A stretch of DNA of 41,019 nt from Butyrivibrio sp. GTDB taxonomy: Bacteria; Bacillota; Clostridia; Lachnospirales; Lachnospiraceae. The stretch is from NCBI GenBank assembly GCA_017446685.1, contig JAFSQI010000123.1, positions 1 to 41,019 on the forward strand, written 5' to 3'. The notes beneath the pieces are model-generated. The model did no database searches. It was not told the DNA's origin and saw only the letters and a program-made list of their open reading frames with translations. A program made the position numbers and the translations under genes. The first letter of the stretch is position 1, and each line of letters opens with the position of its first letter. Positions 25,548-34,082 of the stretch are shown here, piece after piece.

Positions 25548-27529
25548 TCACCAAGATCATTCAATATCTTTTTGAGTTCAATCATCTTGTCTCGTAAGGT
25601 TGCAGCAGTTTCAAAGTCAAGCTCTGTAGCTGCCTTCTTCATATTTTTCTGAACCTTGGCAATAAGCTTTTCAAGTTCTTCCCTGCCCATAGATTCAGGA
25701 TCTTTTTCAAACTTAACTTCTTCTTTTGCTACTGCCTTAGTCACTGCAATAAGATCACGAACTGCCTTTTTGATAGTCTGGGGAGTAATTCCATGTTCCT
25801 CATTGTACTTTTCCTGCAATGCGCGTCTTCGTTGTGTTTCTTCGATAGCCTTTTTCATGGAATCTGTCATATTATCAGCATACATTATGACTCTTCCTTC
25901 TGCGTTTCTGGCTGCTCTACCTATAGTCTGTATAAGCGATGTCTCAGATCTTAAAAATCCCTCTTTATCCGCATCAATTATAGCCACAAGAGATATCTCC
26001 GGAATATCAAGACCCTCTCTTAGCAAATTGATACCTACGAGTACATCAAAAACATCCAGTCTCATGTCTCTTATTATCTCTGCTCTCTCAAGTGTATCAA
26101 TGTCAGAGTGAAGATATTTTACTCTTATTCCGGATTCTGCAAGATACTCAGTAAGGTCCTCAGCCATTCGCTTTGTAAGCGTAGTGATAAGTACTTTGTT
26201 CTTTTTATCTGTCTCTGTTCTGATCTCGCCTATGAGGTCGTCAATCTGCCCCTCGACAGGTCTTACCGAAATCTCAGGATCAAGAAGTCCTGTTGGTCTT
26301 ATAACCTGTTCTGCTCTTAATAATTCATGCTCCTCTTCATACTTACCGGGTGTTGCAGAGCAAAAGAGCATCTGATCTATACGTGTCTCAAATTCTTCAA
26401 AATTAAGAGGTCTGTTGTCAAGTGCCGAAGGAAGTCTGAATCCATAATCTACAAGGGTGAGCTTCCTGCTCCTGTCGCCATGATACATAGCTCCAATCTG
26501 AGGAATCGTCATATGTGACTCATCTACTATTATCAAAAAATCTTTGTCAAAGAAATCCAGAAGTGTAAGCGGTGGTTCTCCCGGCGGCATAAAATTAAGA
26601 TGCCTGGAATAATTCTCTATTCCAGAACAAAAACCTGTTTCACGCATCATCTCTATATCAAAATTCGTTCGCTCTGAGATTCTCTGCGCTTCAATAAGCC
26701 TGTCCTCTCCCTTAAAGAATTTAATTTGTTCTTCGAGCTCTTTTTCTATATTGTCGCAGGCTGCATTAATCTTTTCCTGTGGAACAACATAATGTGAAGC
26801 CGGGTAAATCATAACATGACTGAGCTCATTCCTGACTTTGGCCGTTACAGGTTCAATCTCAGTTATTCTGTCAATTTCATCTCCAAAAAATTCAACCCTT
26901 ATCAGGTAATCATCTGCATTTGCAGGGAAAATCTCTATCGTATCGCCTCGCACTCTGAAGTTACATCTGCTCAGTTCAAGATCATTTCTGTTGTATTGAA
27001 TTGCGACAAGTTCCTTAATAATCTCATCCCTGTCCTTCTGCATACCTGGTCTTAAAGAGATGGACATTCCCTTGAATTCGTCAGGGCTTCCCAGTCCATA
27101 AATACAAGATACACTAGCTACAACAATTACATCTTTTCGTTCAGACAAAGAAGCTGTCGCGGAAAGGCGCAGCTTATCAATCTCATCATTTATCGATGAA
27201 TCCTTGGCAATATATGTATCAGTCTGCGGGACGTACGCCTCAGGCTGGTAATAGTCATAGTAAGAAACAAAATACTCTACTGCATTTTCCGGAAAAAATT
27301 CCTTCATTTCACCATAGAGCTGCCCCGCCAAAGTCTTGTTGTGTGAAATTATAAGCGTAGGCTTATTAAGCGCAGCAATTACATTTGCCATAGTAAATGT
27401 TTTACCGGAACCTGTTACCCCAAGAAGTGTCTCAAACTGATTACCCTCTTTGAATCCCTTTACAAGTGCCTCTATTGCCTGTGGCTGATCTCCGGTCGGT
27501 TTATACGCAGAATGTAATTTAAACTCCAT
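25544..27529 (-). CDS. uvrB: UvrABC excision repair subunit B
   Basis: UvrB (661 residues) is the helicase-like core of excision repair, which verifies damage and recruits UvrC and UvrD. Walker A is GVTGSGKT (37-44). The [18 protein letters not shown] beta-hairpin region follows, then DESH (Walker B), and helicase motifs V-VI in [16 protein letters not shown] and [15 protein letters not shown]-terminal UVR motif (residues about 620-655, [16 protein letters not shown]...[18 protein letters not shown]) mediates contact with UvrC. GAGGG lies before the ATG. It is the first gene of a uvrBA operon whose promoter carries an SOS box and whose leader is about 150 bases. Confidence 0.97.
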   Translation of the reverse strand: MEFKLHSAYKPTGDQPQAIEALVKGFKEGNQFETLLGVTGSGKTFTMANVIAALNKPTLIISHNKTLAGQLYGEMKEFFPENAVEYFVSYYDYYQPEAYVPQTDTYIAKDSSINDEIDKLRLSATASLSERKDVIVVASVSCIYGLGSPDEFKGMSISLRPGMQKDRDEIIKELVAIQYNRNDLELSRCNFRVRGDTIEIFPANADDYLIRVEFFGDEIDRITEIEPVTAKVRNELSHVMIYPASHYVVPQEKINAACDNIEKELEEQIKFFKGEDRLIEAQRISERTNFDIEMMRETGFCSGIENYSRHLNFMPPGEPPLTLLDFFDKDFLIIVDESHMTIPQIGAMYHGDRSRKLTLVDYGFRLPSALDNRPLNFEEFETRIDQMLFCSATPGKYEEEHELLRAEQVIRPTGLLDPEISVRPVEGQIDDLIGEIRTETDKKNKVLITTLTKRMAEDLTEYLAESGIRVKYLHSDIDTLERAEIIRDMRLDVFDVLVGINLLREGLDIPEISLVAIIDADKEGFLRSETSLIQTIGRAARNAEGRVIMYADNMTDSMKKAIEETQRRRALQEKYNEEHGITPQTIKKAVRDLIAVTKAVAKEEVKFEKDPESMGREELEKLIAKVQKNMKKAATELDFETAATLRDKMIELKKILNDLGE

Positions 27530-27563
27530 ACTTATCCCTCATCGTTCATCACTACTTTCTAAA

Positions 27564-27637
27564 ATGTAGTTCGCTAAAAAAACAATCTACTCATCCATTC
27601 CGTTTACATCGTCTTCAAATAAATGAGCAAACTACAT
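27564..27637 (-). repeat. Inverted repeat in the uvrB leader
   Basis: ATGTAGTTCGCT (27564-27575) and AGCAAACTACAT (27626-27637) are inverted copies with 11 of 12 matches; in RNA the odd pair is a G-U wobble, so a 12-bp stem closing a 50-base loop could form in the uvrB leader. Flanking direct repeats are absent, so it does not look like a transposon footprint. Confidence 0.45.
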
Positions 27638-27688
27638 GAACTTATTATCATTACAAAAATAGATTGCTAACAATTTGTTATGGAGCTT

Positions 27689-27717
27689 AGTATATCATCT
27701 TAATTTTATAATGTCTA
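27689..27717 (-). promoter_or_regulatory. uvrBA promoter
   Basis: Minus-strand TAGACA (27712-27717) and TATACT (27689-27694) are exactly 17 bases apart. The start site would fall near 27682, giving a leader of about 150 bases to the uvrB ATG. Confidence 0.7.
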
Positions 27718-27726
27718 CCCCTAATT

Positions 27727-27740
27727 CGAATATCTGTTCG
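27727..27740 (-). promoter_or_regulatory. LexA (SOS) box upstream of uvrBA
   Basis: The minus strand reads CGAACAGATATTCG, matching the Firmicute LexA consensus CGAACRNRYGTTYG at 13 of 14 positions. It ends nine bases upstream of the -35 of the uvrBA promoter, a position compatible with repression that is lifted on DNA damage. Confidence 0.72.
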
Positions 27741-27749
27741 GCTTTTTCA

Positions 27750-27767
27750 TCTGACATTTTTGTCAGA
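27750..27767 (-). other. Hairpin after the small membrane protein gene
   Basis: TCTGACA (27750-27756) pairs with TGTCAGA (27761-27767) around TTTT, eight bases past the stop of the 79-residue gene. The minus strand continues TGAAAAAG rather than a T-run, so termination would be inefficient and some read-through into uvrBA is possible. Confidence 0.4.
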
Positions 27768-27775
27768 GATTTAAG

Positions 27776-28015
27776 TCAGAGATTTATTGAATCATAGGTA
27801 TATACCAAATCCTGCTCTATAACAAAATCCTTTTCATCAAAGAATTCTCCTTTATCATAGCTCTCTAAGAGTCTTGTGGTACACATGGCAGCGGTCGCTT
27901 TTCCTTCTCTTACCTTAGAAGGCTCTTCACCTGATTCTGTCAATATACTTCCAACACCCAAAATTACAACAAGCGCTATAAAAATCACAAAAAATGTATA
28001 TAAAAAAATAATCAA
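27776..28015 (-). CDS. Unknown 79-residue single-pass membrane protein
   Basis: I do not recognise this family. The protein starts with a hydrophobic segment of about 22 residues (FLYTFFVIFIALVVILGVGSIL) and continues as a 55-residue polar, acidic domain. The stretch GKATAAMCTTRLLESYDKGEFFDEKDFVIEQDL looks partly helical and holds several Thr, Ser and Tyr. It starts one base after the stop of the kinase gene, so it is co-translated with it. Being the third gene of a PP2C-kinase unit, it may be a substrate, anchor or regulator of the kinase; this is inference from position only. A short gene with good spacing and a coherent membrane segment is likely to be real. Confidence 0.65.
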   Translation of the reverse strand: MIIFLYTFFVIFIALVVILGVGSILTESGEEPSKVREGKATAAMCTTRLLESYDKGEFFDEKDFVIEQDLVYTYDSINL

Positions 28016-28016
28016 T

Positions 28017-28988
28017 TCATTCTACTCCTAAAATATCGTCAATATAGCTTCCTATCTTTAATCTTGCGTAACCAATCCTTTCTTCAACAGCCGGAAGTCT
28101 TCTTCCAAGGTCAGTTACTGCAAATGTTTTTATATCATTCCCATAAGATATTAGTACAGATATGGTAAAAGACATCACTACAGCCAAAGATACAATTCTT
28201 ATGCTTCTTTTTGCCTTTCTTTTTCTCACTCTTGCAGGATATCTTTCAAGTTCAGCAGCTATTTCCTGAACTGCTTTAAATCTGTCATTCCTGTCCGGTC
28301 TGGTGCACTTGGCAATTATATCCATGAATTCTTTTGATACATTGTTAATACCATTTATTTTATATCTCTTTACTTTTTCAAAGTCCTTGATATCGACACC
28401 TGAAATCATCAAAAGCATGGTCATTCCAAGACAGTATATGTCCGTTCTGGGATCAGTCTGTCCGAGATTCCCAAACTGCTCAGGTGCCGCAAATCCCAAT
28501 GTTCCCAGATTTTGCGTGTCGTTTTGTTCTCCGGGTTTATATATCCTTGCTGCGCCAAAATCAATTAGTTTAACATGCCCTTCATTGTCAATGATTATAT
28601 TGGCCGGTTTAATATCTCTATACACAATGCACTTATCTTTTGAATGAAGATATGCAAGAATATCAGTCAGCTCCTTGGCTATTCTTGCAGTTTCCCGTTC
28701 AGATAATGTCCCTTTTTCCAGCAATATTTTCTCCAGCGTTTTCCCTTCGCAGTATTCAAGTATTATCCCATCTGAAAGCTTTTCTACAAGCTTTGGGACT
28801 GATGGATGATTTATCTTTTCCAGTATTACTGCTTCATTCTCAAATCCAAGGAGTTCGTGAATATTATCATTATTATTTTTTGCCTTTTTTATTGTATACT
28901 TAATTCCTTTGTCATCTACAGCAAGAAAGGTATGACTACTTCCGCCTTCGCCAAGTCTTTTTACTATTTTGAATTCTCTTTTTTCCAT
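28017..28988 (-). CDS. Membrane-anchored Hanks-type Ser/Thr protein kinase
   Basis: This 323-residue kinase has its catalytic domain at about 6-255. It shows the glycine loop GEGGSSHTF (13-21), catalytic Lys34 in YTIKKAK, the catalytic loop YRDIKPANII (Tyr in place of the usual His of HRD), DFGAAR, and APEQFG. A basic stretch (RVRKRKAKR) leads to one membrane segment (about 265-283) and a short outer domain of about 40 residues. Unlike PrkC/StkP it has no PASTA repeats, so it should not bind muropeptides the same way. The frame opens with GTG at 28994; the ATG at 28988 has GAGG at five bases. It follows the PP2C gene by seven bases. Confidence 0.93.
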   Translation of the reverse strand: MEKREFKIVKRLGEGGSSHTFLAVDDKGIKYTIKKAKNNNDNIHELLGFENEAVILEKINHPSVPKLVEKLSDGIILEYCEGKTLEKILLEKGTLSERETARIAKELTDILAYLHSKDKCIVYRDIKPANIIIDNEGHVKLIDFGAARIYKPGEQNDTQNLGTLGFAAPEQFGNLGQTDPRTDIYCLGMTMLLMISGVDIKDFEKVKRYKINGINNVSKEFMDIIAKCTRPDRNDRFKAVQEIAAELERYPARVRKRKAKRSIRIVSLAVVMSFTISVLISYGNDIKTFAVTDLGRRLPAVEERIGYARLKIGSYIDDILGVE

Positions 28989-28995
28989 AGGCACC

Positions 28996-29778
28996 TCAAA
29001 ATACCATGCAGGCTGCAGCGACGCTTATATTATCTTCTTCCTTTTTTATAAGAGCCTCATCTGCAAGTTTTCTGCACTCACAAAGCATATCCTCATCTGT
29101 CACGCACATCTGTGGACACAGTTTGGTTCTAAGCTGCTCCAAAGATAACGTTCTCCAAAAACCGTCACTACATGCAATAACTGTTGTTGGCTTGTGCAGC
29201 TCTCCCATTTTTATCTCAGGTTCAGGACTATGCCGGGTACCAAGGCACTGTAAAAGAACATTTTTCTGAATATCCGAATCTGCCTCTTTTTCATCAATTA
29301 TTCCTTTTTCGAGCTTATCCTGAACTACACTTTGATCCTTTGTTATCTGCTTTACCTCTTTTCCCGTCACAAGATATATTCTTGAATCTCCAATATTCAT
29401 GGTCATATATTTTTTTCCTATTTGTAAAAAAGCTGTCAAAGTTGTTCCAAGACTTATTCCTCTATGTTTACCATATCGCTTTAAATCACCATTTATTCTG
29501 GCTGACATTCTTCTAAAAGAATCCTCTATAGTACTCCAAAGTTCCTCTCCTTCCAGACTCTGAAGCATCACAAGATCTTCATGAAACCAGGTTTCAAGAC
29601 TCCTTATCGCCTTGCAGCTTGCAACCTCGCCTTTAGATAAGCCTCCCATTCCATCACATACCGCAATAAGACTGATTCTGCCATGCCTGCTCGTATTTGC
29701 TACCTTTACAAGCGCAGCATCCTGATTGATTTTTCGTGTCTGCCCGACATCTGTATAAATACACGCTTTAACTACCAT
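28996..29778 (-). CDS. PP2C family Ser/Thr protein phosphatase
   Basis: The protein (260 residues) is a metal-dependent phosphatase of the PPM/Stp type, expected to reverse phosphorylation by the kinase next door. Motifs include VGQTRKINQDA (Asp20), AVCDGMGG (Asp42, Gly43), SLGTTLTAFL, NIGDSRIYL and CSDGFW. The C-terminal KEEDNISVAA supplies the last metal ligand. No membrane segment is present. AGGAAGG precedes the ATG. It is the first gene of a three-gene unit with the kinase and the 79-residue membrane protein, and lies behind the terminator of the ctpA operon, so its promoter must be in the 64 bases between; I see no clear one there. Confidence 0.93.
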   Translation of the reverse strand: MVVKACIYTDVGQTRKINQDAALVKVANTSRHGRISLIAVCDGMGGLSKGEVASCKAIRSLETWFHEDLVMLQSLEGEELWSTIEDSFRRMSARINGDLKRYGKHRGISLGTTLTAFLQIGKKYMTMNIGDSRIYLVTGKEVKQITKDQSVVQDKLEKGIIDEKEADSDIQKNVLLQCLGTRHSPEPEIKMGELHKPTTVIACSDGFWRTLSLEQLRTKLCPQMCVTDEDMLCECRKLADEALIKKEEDNISVAAACMVF

Positions 29779-29842
29779 TCTTTTCCTTCCTTTTCAACAA
29801 TATAATAAGTAATCACAAATGGAATACCCGCTCGAAATGAGC

Positions 29843-29874
29843 AAAAAAAGACTGTGCTAAGAATTAGCACAGTC
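29843..29874 (-). terminator. Terminator of the ftsEX-ctpA operon
   Basis: GACTGTGCTAA (29850-29860) pairs perfectly with TTAGCACAGTC (29864-29874) around GAA; on the minus strand TTTTTTT follows. It is 22 bases past the ctpA stop. Confidence 0.92.
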
Positions 29875-29896
29875 AAGAATAATACTATTTAATTTT

Positions 29897-31162
29897 TTAG
29901 TTGTCAAGAAGTTCCTTCATTACATCCAAAGCTTTATTAAGCTGGGTATCTGTCTTGTCCTCTGCATAAGCCTCGGAATCAAACTCAACTTCAATATCTG
30001 GTTCTATTCCGATTCCATGAATATTTACGCCACTTGGAGTAAAATAACTGCTAACTGTAAGTTTTACAGCTGTTCCATCTTTTAAATCGAATATCCTCTG
30101 AACAATTCCTTTGCCATAAGTTGTTTTTCCAACAAGCTTACCAAGACCATAATCTTTAATGGCTCCTGCAAGAATCTCAGATGCACTTGCAGAATACTGA
30201 TTAACCAAAACCACTACCGGTATATCTATCTCTTTTTCTCCGTCGCAATTATAGTATTCTTTATTGCCGTCTCTGTCCTCAGTGTAAACTATAACTCCCT
30301 CAGGAAGAATTTCCCTTGCAATATCACATACTGTAGCAAGATTTCCACCGGGATTGGATCTTAAATCAATAATAAGGCCTTCTATATTCTGAGAGCGAAG
30401 TTCTGCCATGCCGGATATAAATTGAGTGGTAGTCACTTCATCAAATTCTGTTATCTTAAGATAACCAATGTTATCTTCATAGACTTCTGTGCTGACAGTT
30501 GGGACTTCAATCTTGGCTCTTGTTACGTCCACCTCAATATTTTCAGATGAACTGCCTCTTAGAAGCGTCAAATGAACCGAGGTTCCTTCTTCACCCTTTA
30601 TAAGTGAAACTACCTCTTCAAGTGTAAGACCTTGCGTTGACTCTTTATCCACTTCATAGATAATATCGTCAATATTCAGATTGGCACTTTCAGCCGGGCT
30701 TCCAGGCATAACTCCGGAAATCCTTGCCATGTTAAGAGTTGAATCATAACTCACATATGCACCGATACCATAATAAATTCCCTGGGTATCATTCATCAGT
30801 TCTTCAAGCTCGGATTCTGTATAGTAGACTGTATAAGGATCTCCCAGAGAATCCATAAGTCCCTTATAAATACCGTCAGCCTCTGCTTCTTTATCAACAT
30901 CAGTCTTGTAATAATATGTATCTATTACACTTTCAAGAGCCTGTATTTTTGAAATAGTTGTTTCATTTACAAGTCCGCCTGTCAAAGCGCCGTTTGATAC
31001 ACTACTTACCACTTTATTTTGGTAATTCAGATACAGATAAGCCCCTGACAATACCAGTGCTGAACACAAAAAACCAATCAGTATTCCGCTTAAAAATCTT
31101 CTGAAAAGCTTACCTTTTTGTTCCTGTTCAATATCTACATCACTATTGTTATTAATATCCAC
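29897..31162 (-). CDS. ctpA: S41 family C-terminal processing peptidase
   Basis: This is a serine protease of the CtpA/Prc type, 421 residues with the chosen start. It has a cytoplasmic acidic and basic lead, one membrane segment (about 22-42, GILIGFLCSALVLSGAYLYL), a PDZ domain (about 100-185, with GIGAYVSYD and VMPGSPAESANLNIDDII), and the protease core. The catalytic Ser is within NQYSASASEILAGAI and the Lys within GKTTYGKGIVQ. The frame extends to 31198, but a GTG at 31162 has GAGGTGG six bases upstream and avoids an overlap with the M23 gene, so it is preferred. As the last ftsEX operon gene it may process or remove wall hydrolases outside the cell. Confidence 0.9.
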   Translation of the reverse strand: MDINNNSDVDIEQEQKGKLFRRFLSGILIGFLCSALVLSGAYLYLNYQNKVVSSVSNGALTGGLVNETTISKIQALESVIDTYYYKTDVDKEAEADGIYKGLMDSLGDPYTVYYTESELEELMNDTQGIYYGIGAYVSYDSTLNMARISGVMPGSPAESANLNIDDIIYEVDKESTQGLTLEEVVSLIKGEEGTSVHLTLLRGSSSENIEVDVTRAKIEVPTVSTEVYEDNIGYLKITEFDEVTTTQFISGMAELRSQNIEGLIIDLRSNPGGNLATVCDIAREILPEGVIVYTEDRDGNKEYYNCDGEKEIDIPVVVLVNQYSASASEILAGAIKDYGLGKLVGKTTYGKGIVQRIFDLKDGTAVKLTVSSYFTPSGVNIHGIGIEPDIEVEFDSEAYAEDKTDTQLNKALDVMKELLDN

Positions 31163-31179
31163 CTGCTGCCACCTCAAAA

Positions 31180-32403
31180 TTATTTTAAATAATTCCACGG
31201 GCTCACATATGCACCATTAAGTCTAACACCAAAATGCAAATGATTACCTGTCGATCTTCCGGTAGAACCAACTGCCGCTATCTTTGTTCCTGCAGATACA
31301 TCCTGTCCCTTCGACACATACAAAGCCGAACAGTGCATATAAACTGTATATAAGCCATCGCCATGATTTATCATAACGTAGTTGCCCATCGACGCCTCAT
31401 ACGAAGCAGCAACAACAGTTCCGGCATATGCAGCAAGAATCGCTGAGCCTCCCGGAGCTGCAAGATCTATACCGTTATGCATTTTCTGAACACCCAGTGT
31501 CGGATGCATTCTCATTCCATAATCATCAGAAATCCTGGTATAGCTTGGACAAGGCCATGTAAACATTCCGCCGTCATATTTATACTTGTTGTACAATTCA
31601 GCTTTATCTGCAGCAACCTCTTTTTCAAGAGCCGCAATTGCAGCGTTTTCCGCTTTTATCTCAGCATCGTATGCCGCAATCGCTGCCTCTTTATCTGAAA
31701 TATCAGCCTGAACTGTTTTTAATTCTGCACTCTTTTGACTTAGCAATGACTCAAGATTATCCTGTTCTTCTTCTCTTGAAGCCTTTGCCTCATCGAGAGT
31801 AGCTTTCTCTTCTTCAAGTGCTTCCTTTGTAAGCGAAATAAGCTCGGTAGTAGTAATGTATTCATTTAGCTTATTTCTGTCATAAGAAGAAAGTCTCTCA
31901 ATGTACTCGGCTTTATTAAGCATTTCAGAAAAGCTTCCGGCTTCAATCAAAAGTTCAATATAAATAGCATCGCCTCTCTCATACATAAACTTGATACGTT
32001 TTTTCATGGCCTCATATTGAGCCTGCTGAATTTTCTCAGCTTCTTCAAGTTCTGCCTGAGTTTTCTCAATCTGATTCTCTTTCTCGGAAATCTGTGTATT
32101 CAGCGAATCGATTTTGGTTTGTATGTCCGTAAGAGAGCTGTCAATCTGAGAAATATATTTATTTAAATCTGATTTGCTGCTCTCCAGTTGCTTTTTTAAT
32201 GACTCAAGATCTGTCTTGGCACTCTTTAATGAATCTCGTTCTTTCTTTGCATTGGAAATCTGATTTTCTTTTTCCTTGATGCTCTCCTCTGTAACTTCAG
32301 CATAAGAAACTGTAGAATTTCCAACTCCCATTGAAACAACTATTACAAGTAAAAGAACTGTCGACAATATTTTTTTTACTGATGGTTTTAAAGCTTTACT
32401 CAC
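31180..32403 (-). CDS. Secreted M23 peptidase with coiled coil (FtsEX-linked murein hydrolase or activator)
   Basis: This 407-residue exported protein has a signal peptide (about 1-36, cleavage after SYA). Two long coiled-coil stretches (about 38-130 and 185-272) are rich in Lys, Glu, Ser and Ala. A C-terminal LytM/M23 domain follows (about 285-405). Zinc ligands are seen in MHNGIDLAAPGG and GNHLHFG, so the peptidase should be active, unlike degenerate activators. The layout and position after ftsX match PcsB, CwlO and EnvC-like proteins, whose coiled coil is bound by FtsX and released by ATP hydrolysis in FtsE. Translation starts at GTG, with AAGGA about nine bases upstream. It lies 18 bases after ftsX. 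Confidence 0.9.
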   Translation of the reverse strand: MSKALKPSVKKILSTVLLLVIVVSMGVGNSTVSYAEVTEESIKEKENQISNAKKERDSLKSAKTDLESLKKQLESSKSDLNKYISQIDSSLTDIQTKIDSLNTQISEKENQIEKTQAELEEAEKIQQAQYEAMKKRIKFMYERGDAIYIELLIEAGSFSEMLNKAEYIERLSSYDRNKLNEYITTTELISLTKEALEEEKATLDEAKASREEEQDNLESLLSQKSAELKTVQADISDKEAAIAAYDAEIKAENAAIAALEKEVAADKAELYNKYKYDGGMFTWPCPSYTRISDDYGMRMHPTLGVQKMHNGIDLAAPGGSAILAAYAGTVVAASYEASMGNYVMINHGDGLYTVYMHCSALYVSKGQDVSAGTKIAAVGSTGRSTGNHLHFGVRLNGAYVSPWNYLK

Positions 32404-32421
32404 CCCGTTATGTCCTTTTTA

Positions 32422-33318
32422 TTACACGTGCAAATGTTTCCTTACAGTTGTGAAGCTACCAAAGAATCCTATTCCGATACCAATCATTAAGGAAATCGGT
32501 ATAAGTCTGTTATATATAGTTTCAACCGGTAAGAAGTCCAGGAGTGAACTTAACATGGTGAACTTTGACATAACGTATGAAATAGCCTTAGTATAAACAA
32601 AATATACAATAACAAGCGGTATGATAGATCCGATAATACCTATCAATATACCTTCTACAACGAATGGTGCTCTTACAAAAAAGTCTGTTGCACCGATGTA
32701 CTTCATGATATTAATTTCATCTTTTCTTACAGAAATACCCATTGTAACTGTATTGCTGATAAGGAAAATAGATACAAGAAGCAGTATTACAATTATTCCA
32801 AAAGAAACATATGCTATCAACTTATTGATTCCGCTAAGTGTATTGGCAGTAACCTCCGATCTGTTTACTTCTCTTACAACACTGATAGATTCAGCATAAG
32901 TAACAAGTGCTCCCTGCATTGATACATCATTTAGATAAATCTGTAAATTAGCTGAATCAGCAAGCGGATTTTCAGTAAAACCATCTGCATATTCACCAAG
33001 ATAGTCTGCCTTAAAGCTTTCCCAGGCATCCTCAGCTGATACATAAATGATCTCTCTTACTTCGGATCTGTTCTCAAGATCACTCTTAACTGCAAGAATC
33101 TGGTCTTCAGTTGTTCCTTCATTGAAGAAAACTGTAACAGAAACACCTTCCTCTGCAGTTTTAACAACATGCTCAAAGTTTGTGATTATAGAATAAAAAA
33201 GACCAAACAAAAACAAGCAGGCACTGATCGTTGCTACGGAAGCAAGCGTGTACCACTTGTTTCTTCCCAAGTTTTTAAATCCCTGTCCAATGGTGTAAAA
33301 GAAACTACTAATCCTCAT
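32422..33318 (-). CDS. ftsX: Cell division ABC transporter-like permease FtsX
   Basis: FtsX has 298 residues and four membrane segments: one near 25-45, then three in the C-terminal half (about 165-190, 210-235 and 265-290). The large extracytoplasmic loop between the first and second ([19 protein letters not shown] and following) is the part that contacts the murein hydrolase. The [30 protein letters not shown] segment is a FtsX hallmark. The frame opens at 33348, but the ATG at 33318 starts the usual [13 protein letters not shown]. This start overlaps the ftsE stop by 11 bases, so the two are translationally coupled. Confidence 0.94.
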   Translation of the reverse strand: MRISSFFYTIGQGFKNLGRNKWYTLASVATISACLFLFGLFYSIITNFEHVVKTAEEGVSVTVFFNEGTTEDQILAVKSDLENRSEVREIIYVSAEDAWESFKADYLGEYADGFTENPLADSANLQIYLNDVSMQGALVTYAESISVVREVNRSEVTANTLSGINKLIAYVSFGIIVILLLVSIFLISNTVTMGISVRKDEINIMKYIGATDFFVRAPFVVEGILIGIIGSIIPLVIVYFVYTKAISYVMSKFTMLSSLLDFLPVETIYNRLIPISLMIGIGIGFFGSFTTVRKHLHV

Positions 33319-34048
33319 CGATGTACATACCCTCTTCCTCGTCCTCAATTATGACGCCTTTTTTCATGGTAATAACTCTTTTCTTCATGGCATTAACGAT
33401 TTCTCTGTTATGTGTAACAACTATAACAGTAGTACCGTTTTCATTAATCTGCTCCATGAGCTTCATAATTTCCCACGAATTATTAGGATCAAGGTTTCCT
33501 GTAGGTTCATCCGCCAAAAGAATAGTCGGCTTATTTACAAGTGCTCTTGCCAGAGCAACTCTTTGCTGCTCACCACCGGATAACTGATTTATTTTATTTT
33601 TGTATTTTCCTGCAAGATTAACCGTTGCTAGAATTGACGGAACATTTCTTCTTATGTCCCTTGAAGGTGTCTGCACAATTCTCTGTGCAAATGCAACGTT
33701 CTCATAGACATTTCTGTCCTTTAAAAGTCTGAAATCCTGGAACACAATGCCAAGATTTCTTCTGAATTTTGGTATTTTACTGTGTTTAATCTTTCTAAGA
33801 TTATAGCCAAGGACTGTTATTTCCCCATCAGTTGGTACCAGTTCCCTAAGCAGAAGTTTTATCAGTGTTGATTTTCCAGAACCACTGTCTCCAACTATAA
33901 ATACAAATTCGCCTTTCTTTATATGAAGGCTGACTCCATTAAGAGCAGGTGCTCCGGTTGAATAAGATTTTGTCACATTTTCCAGTGTTATGATCTCATC
34001 CTCAGGGATTTGCCTGCTGGTTCTTCTTCTCCTGTATGATCTTTCCAT
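33308..34048 (-). CDS. ftsE: Cell division ATP-binding protein FtsE
   Basis: FtsE (246 residues) is the ABC ATPase partner of FtsX. Walker A is GDSGSGKS, the Q-loop lies in [10 protein letters not shown], the signature is [15 protein letters not shown] and Walker B is [12 protein letters not shown], followed by the H-loop in VVTHNRE. A basic N-terminal extension ([11 protein letters not shown]) of about 17 residues and an acidic C-terminal tail ([12 protein letters not shown]) go beyond the core. The complex regulates peptidoglycan hydrolysis at division or elongation by driving the M23 protein downstream. GAGGGAG precedes the ATG. It lies 34 bases after the PucR-type regulator, which appears to head the operon. 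Confidence 0.94.
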   Translation of the reverse strand: MERSYRRRRTSRQIPEDEIITLENVTKSYSTGAPALNGVSLHIKKGEFVFIVGDSGSGKSTLIKLLLRELVPTDGEITVLGYNLRKIKHSKIPKFRRNLGIVFQDFRLLKDRNVYENVAFAQRIVQTPSRDIRRNVPSILATVNLAGKYKNKINQLSGGEQQRVALARALVNKPTILLADEPTGNLDPNNSWEIMKLMEQINENGTTVIVVTHNREIVNAMKKRVITMKKGVIIEDEEEGMYIDED

Positions 34049-34082
34049 AAATCTCCCTCGAATCTTAATACGTTATATCGTA

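Noticed and set aside
27564-27637. uvrB leader inverted repeat as a MITE
   Set aside because: There are no direct repeats at the ends and the arms are not at the edge of any other repeated unit.
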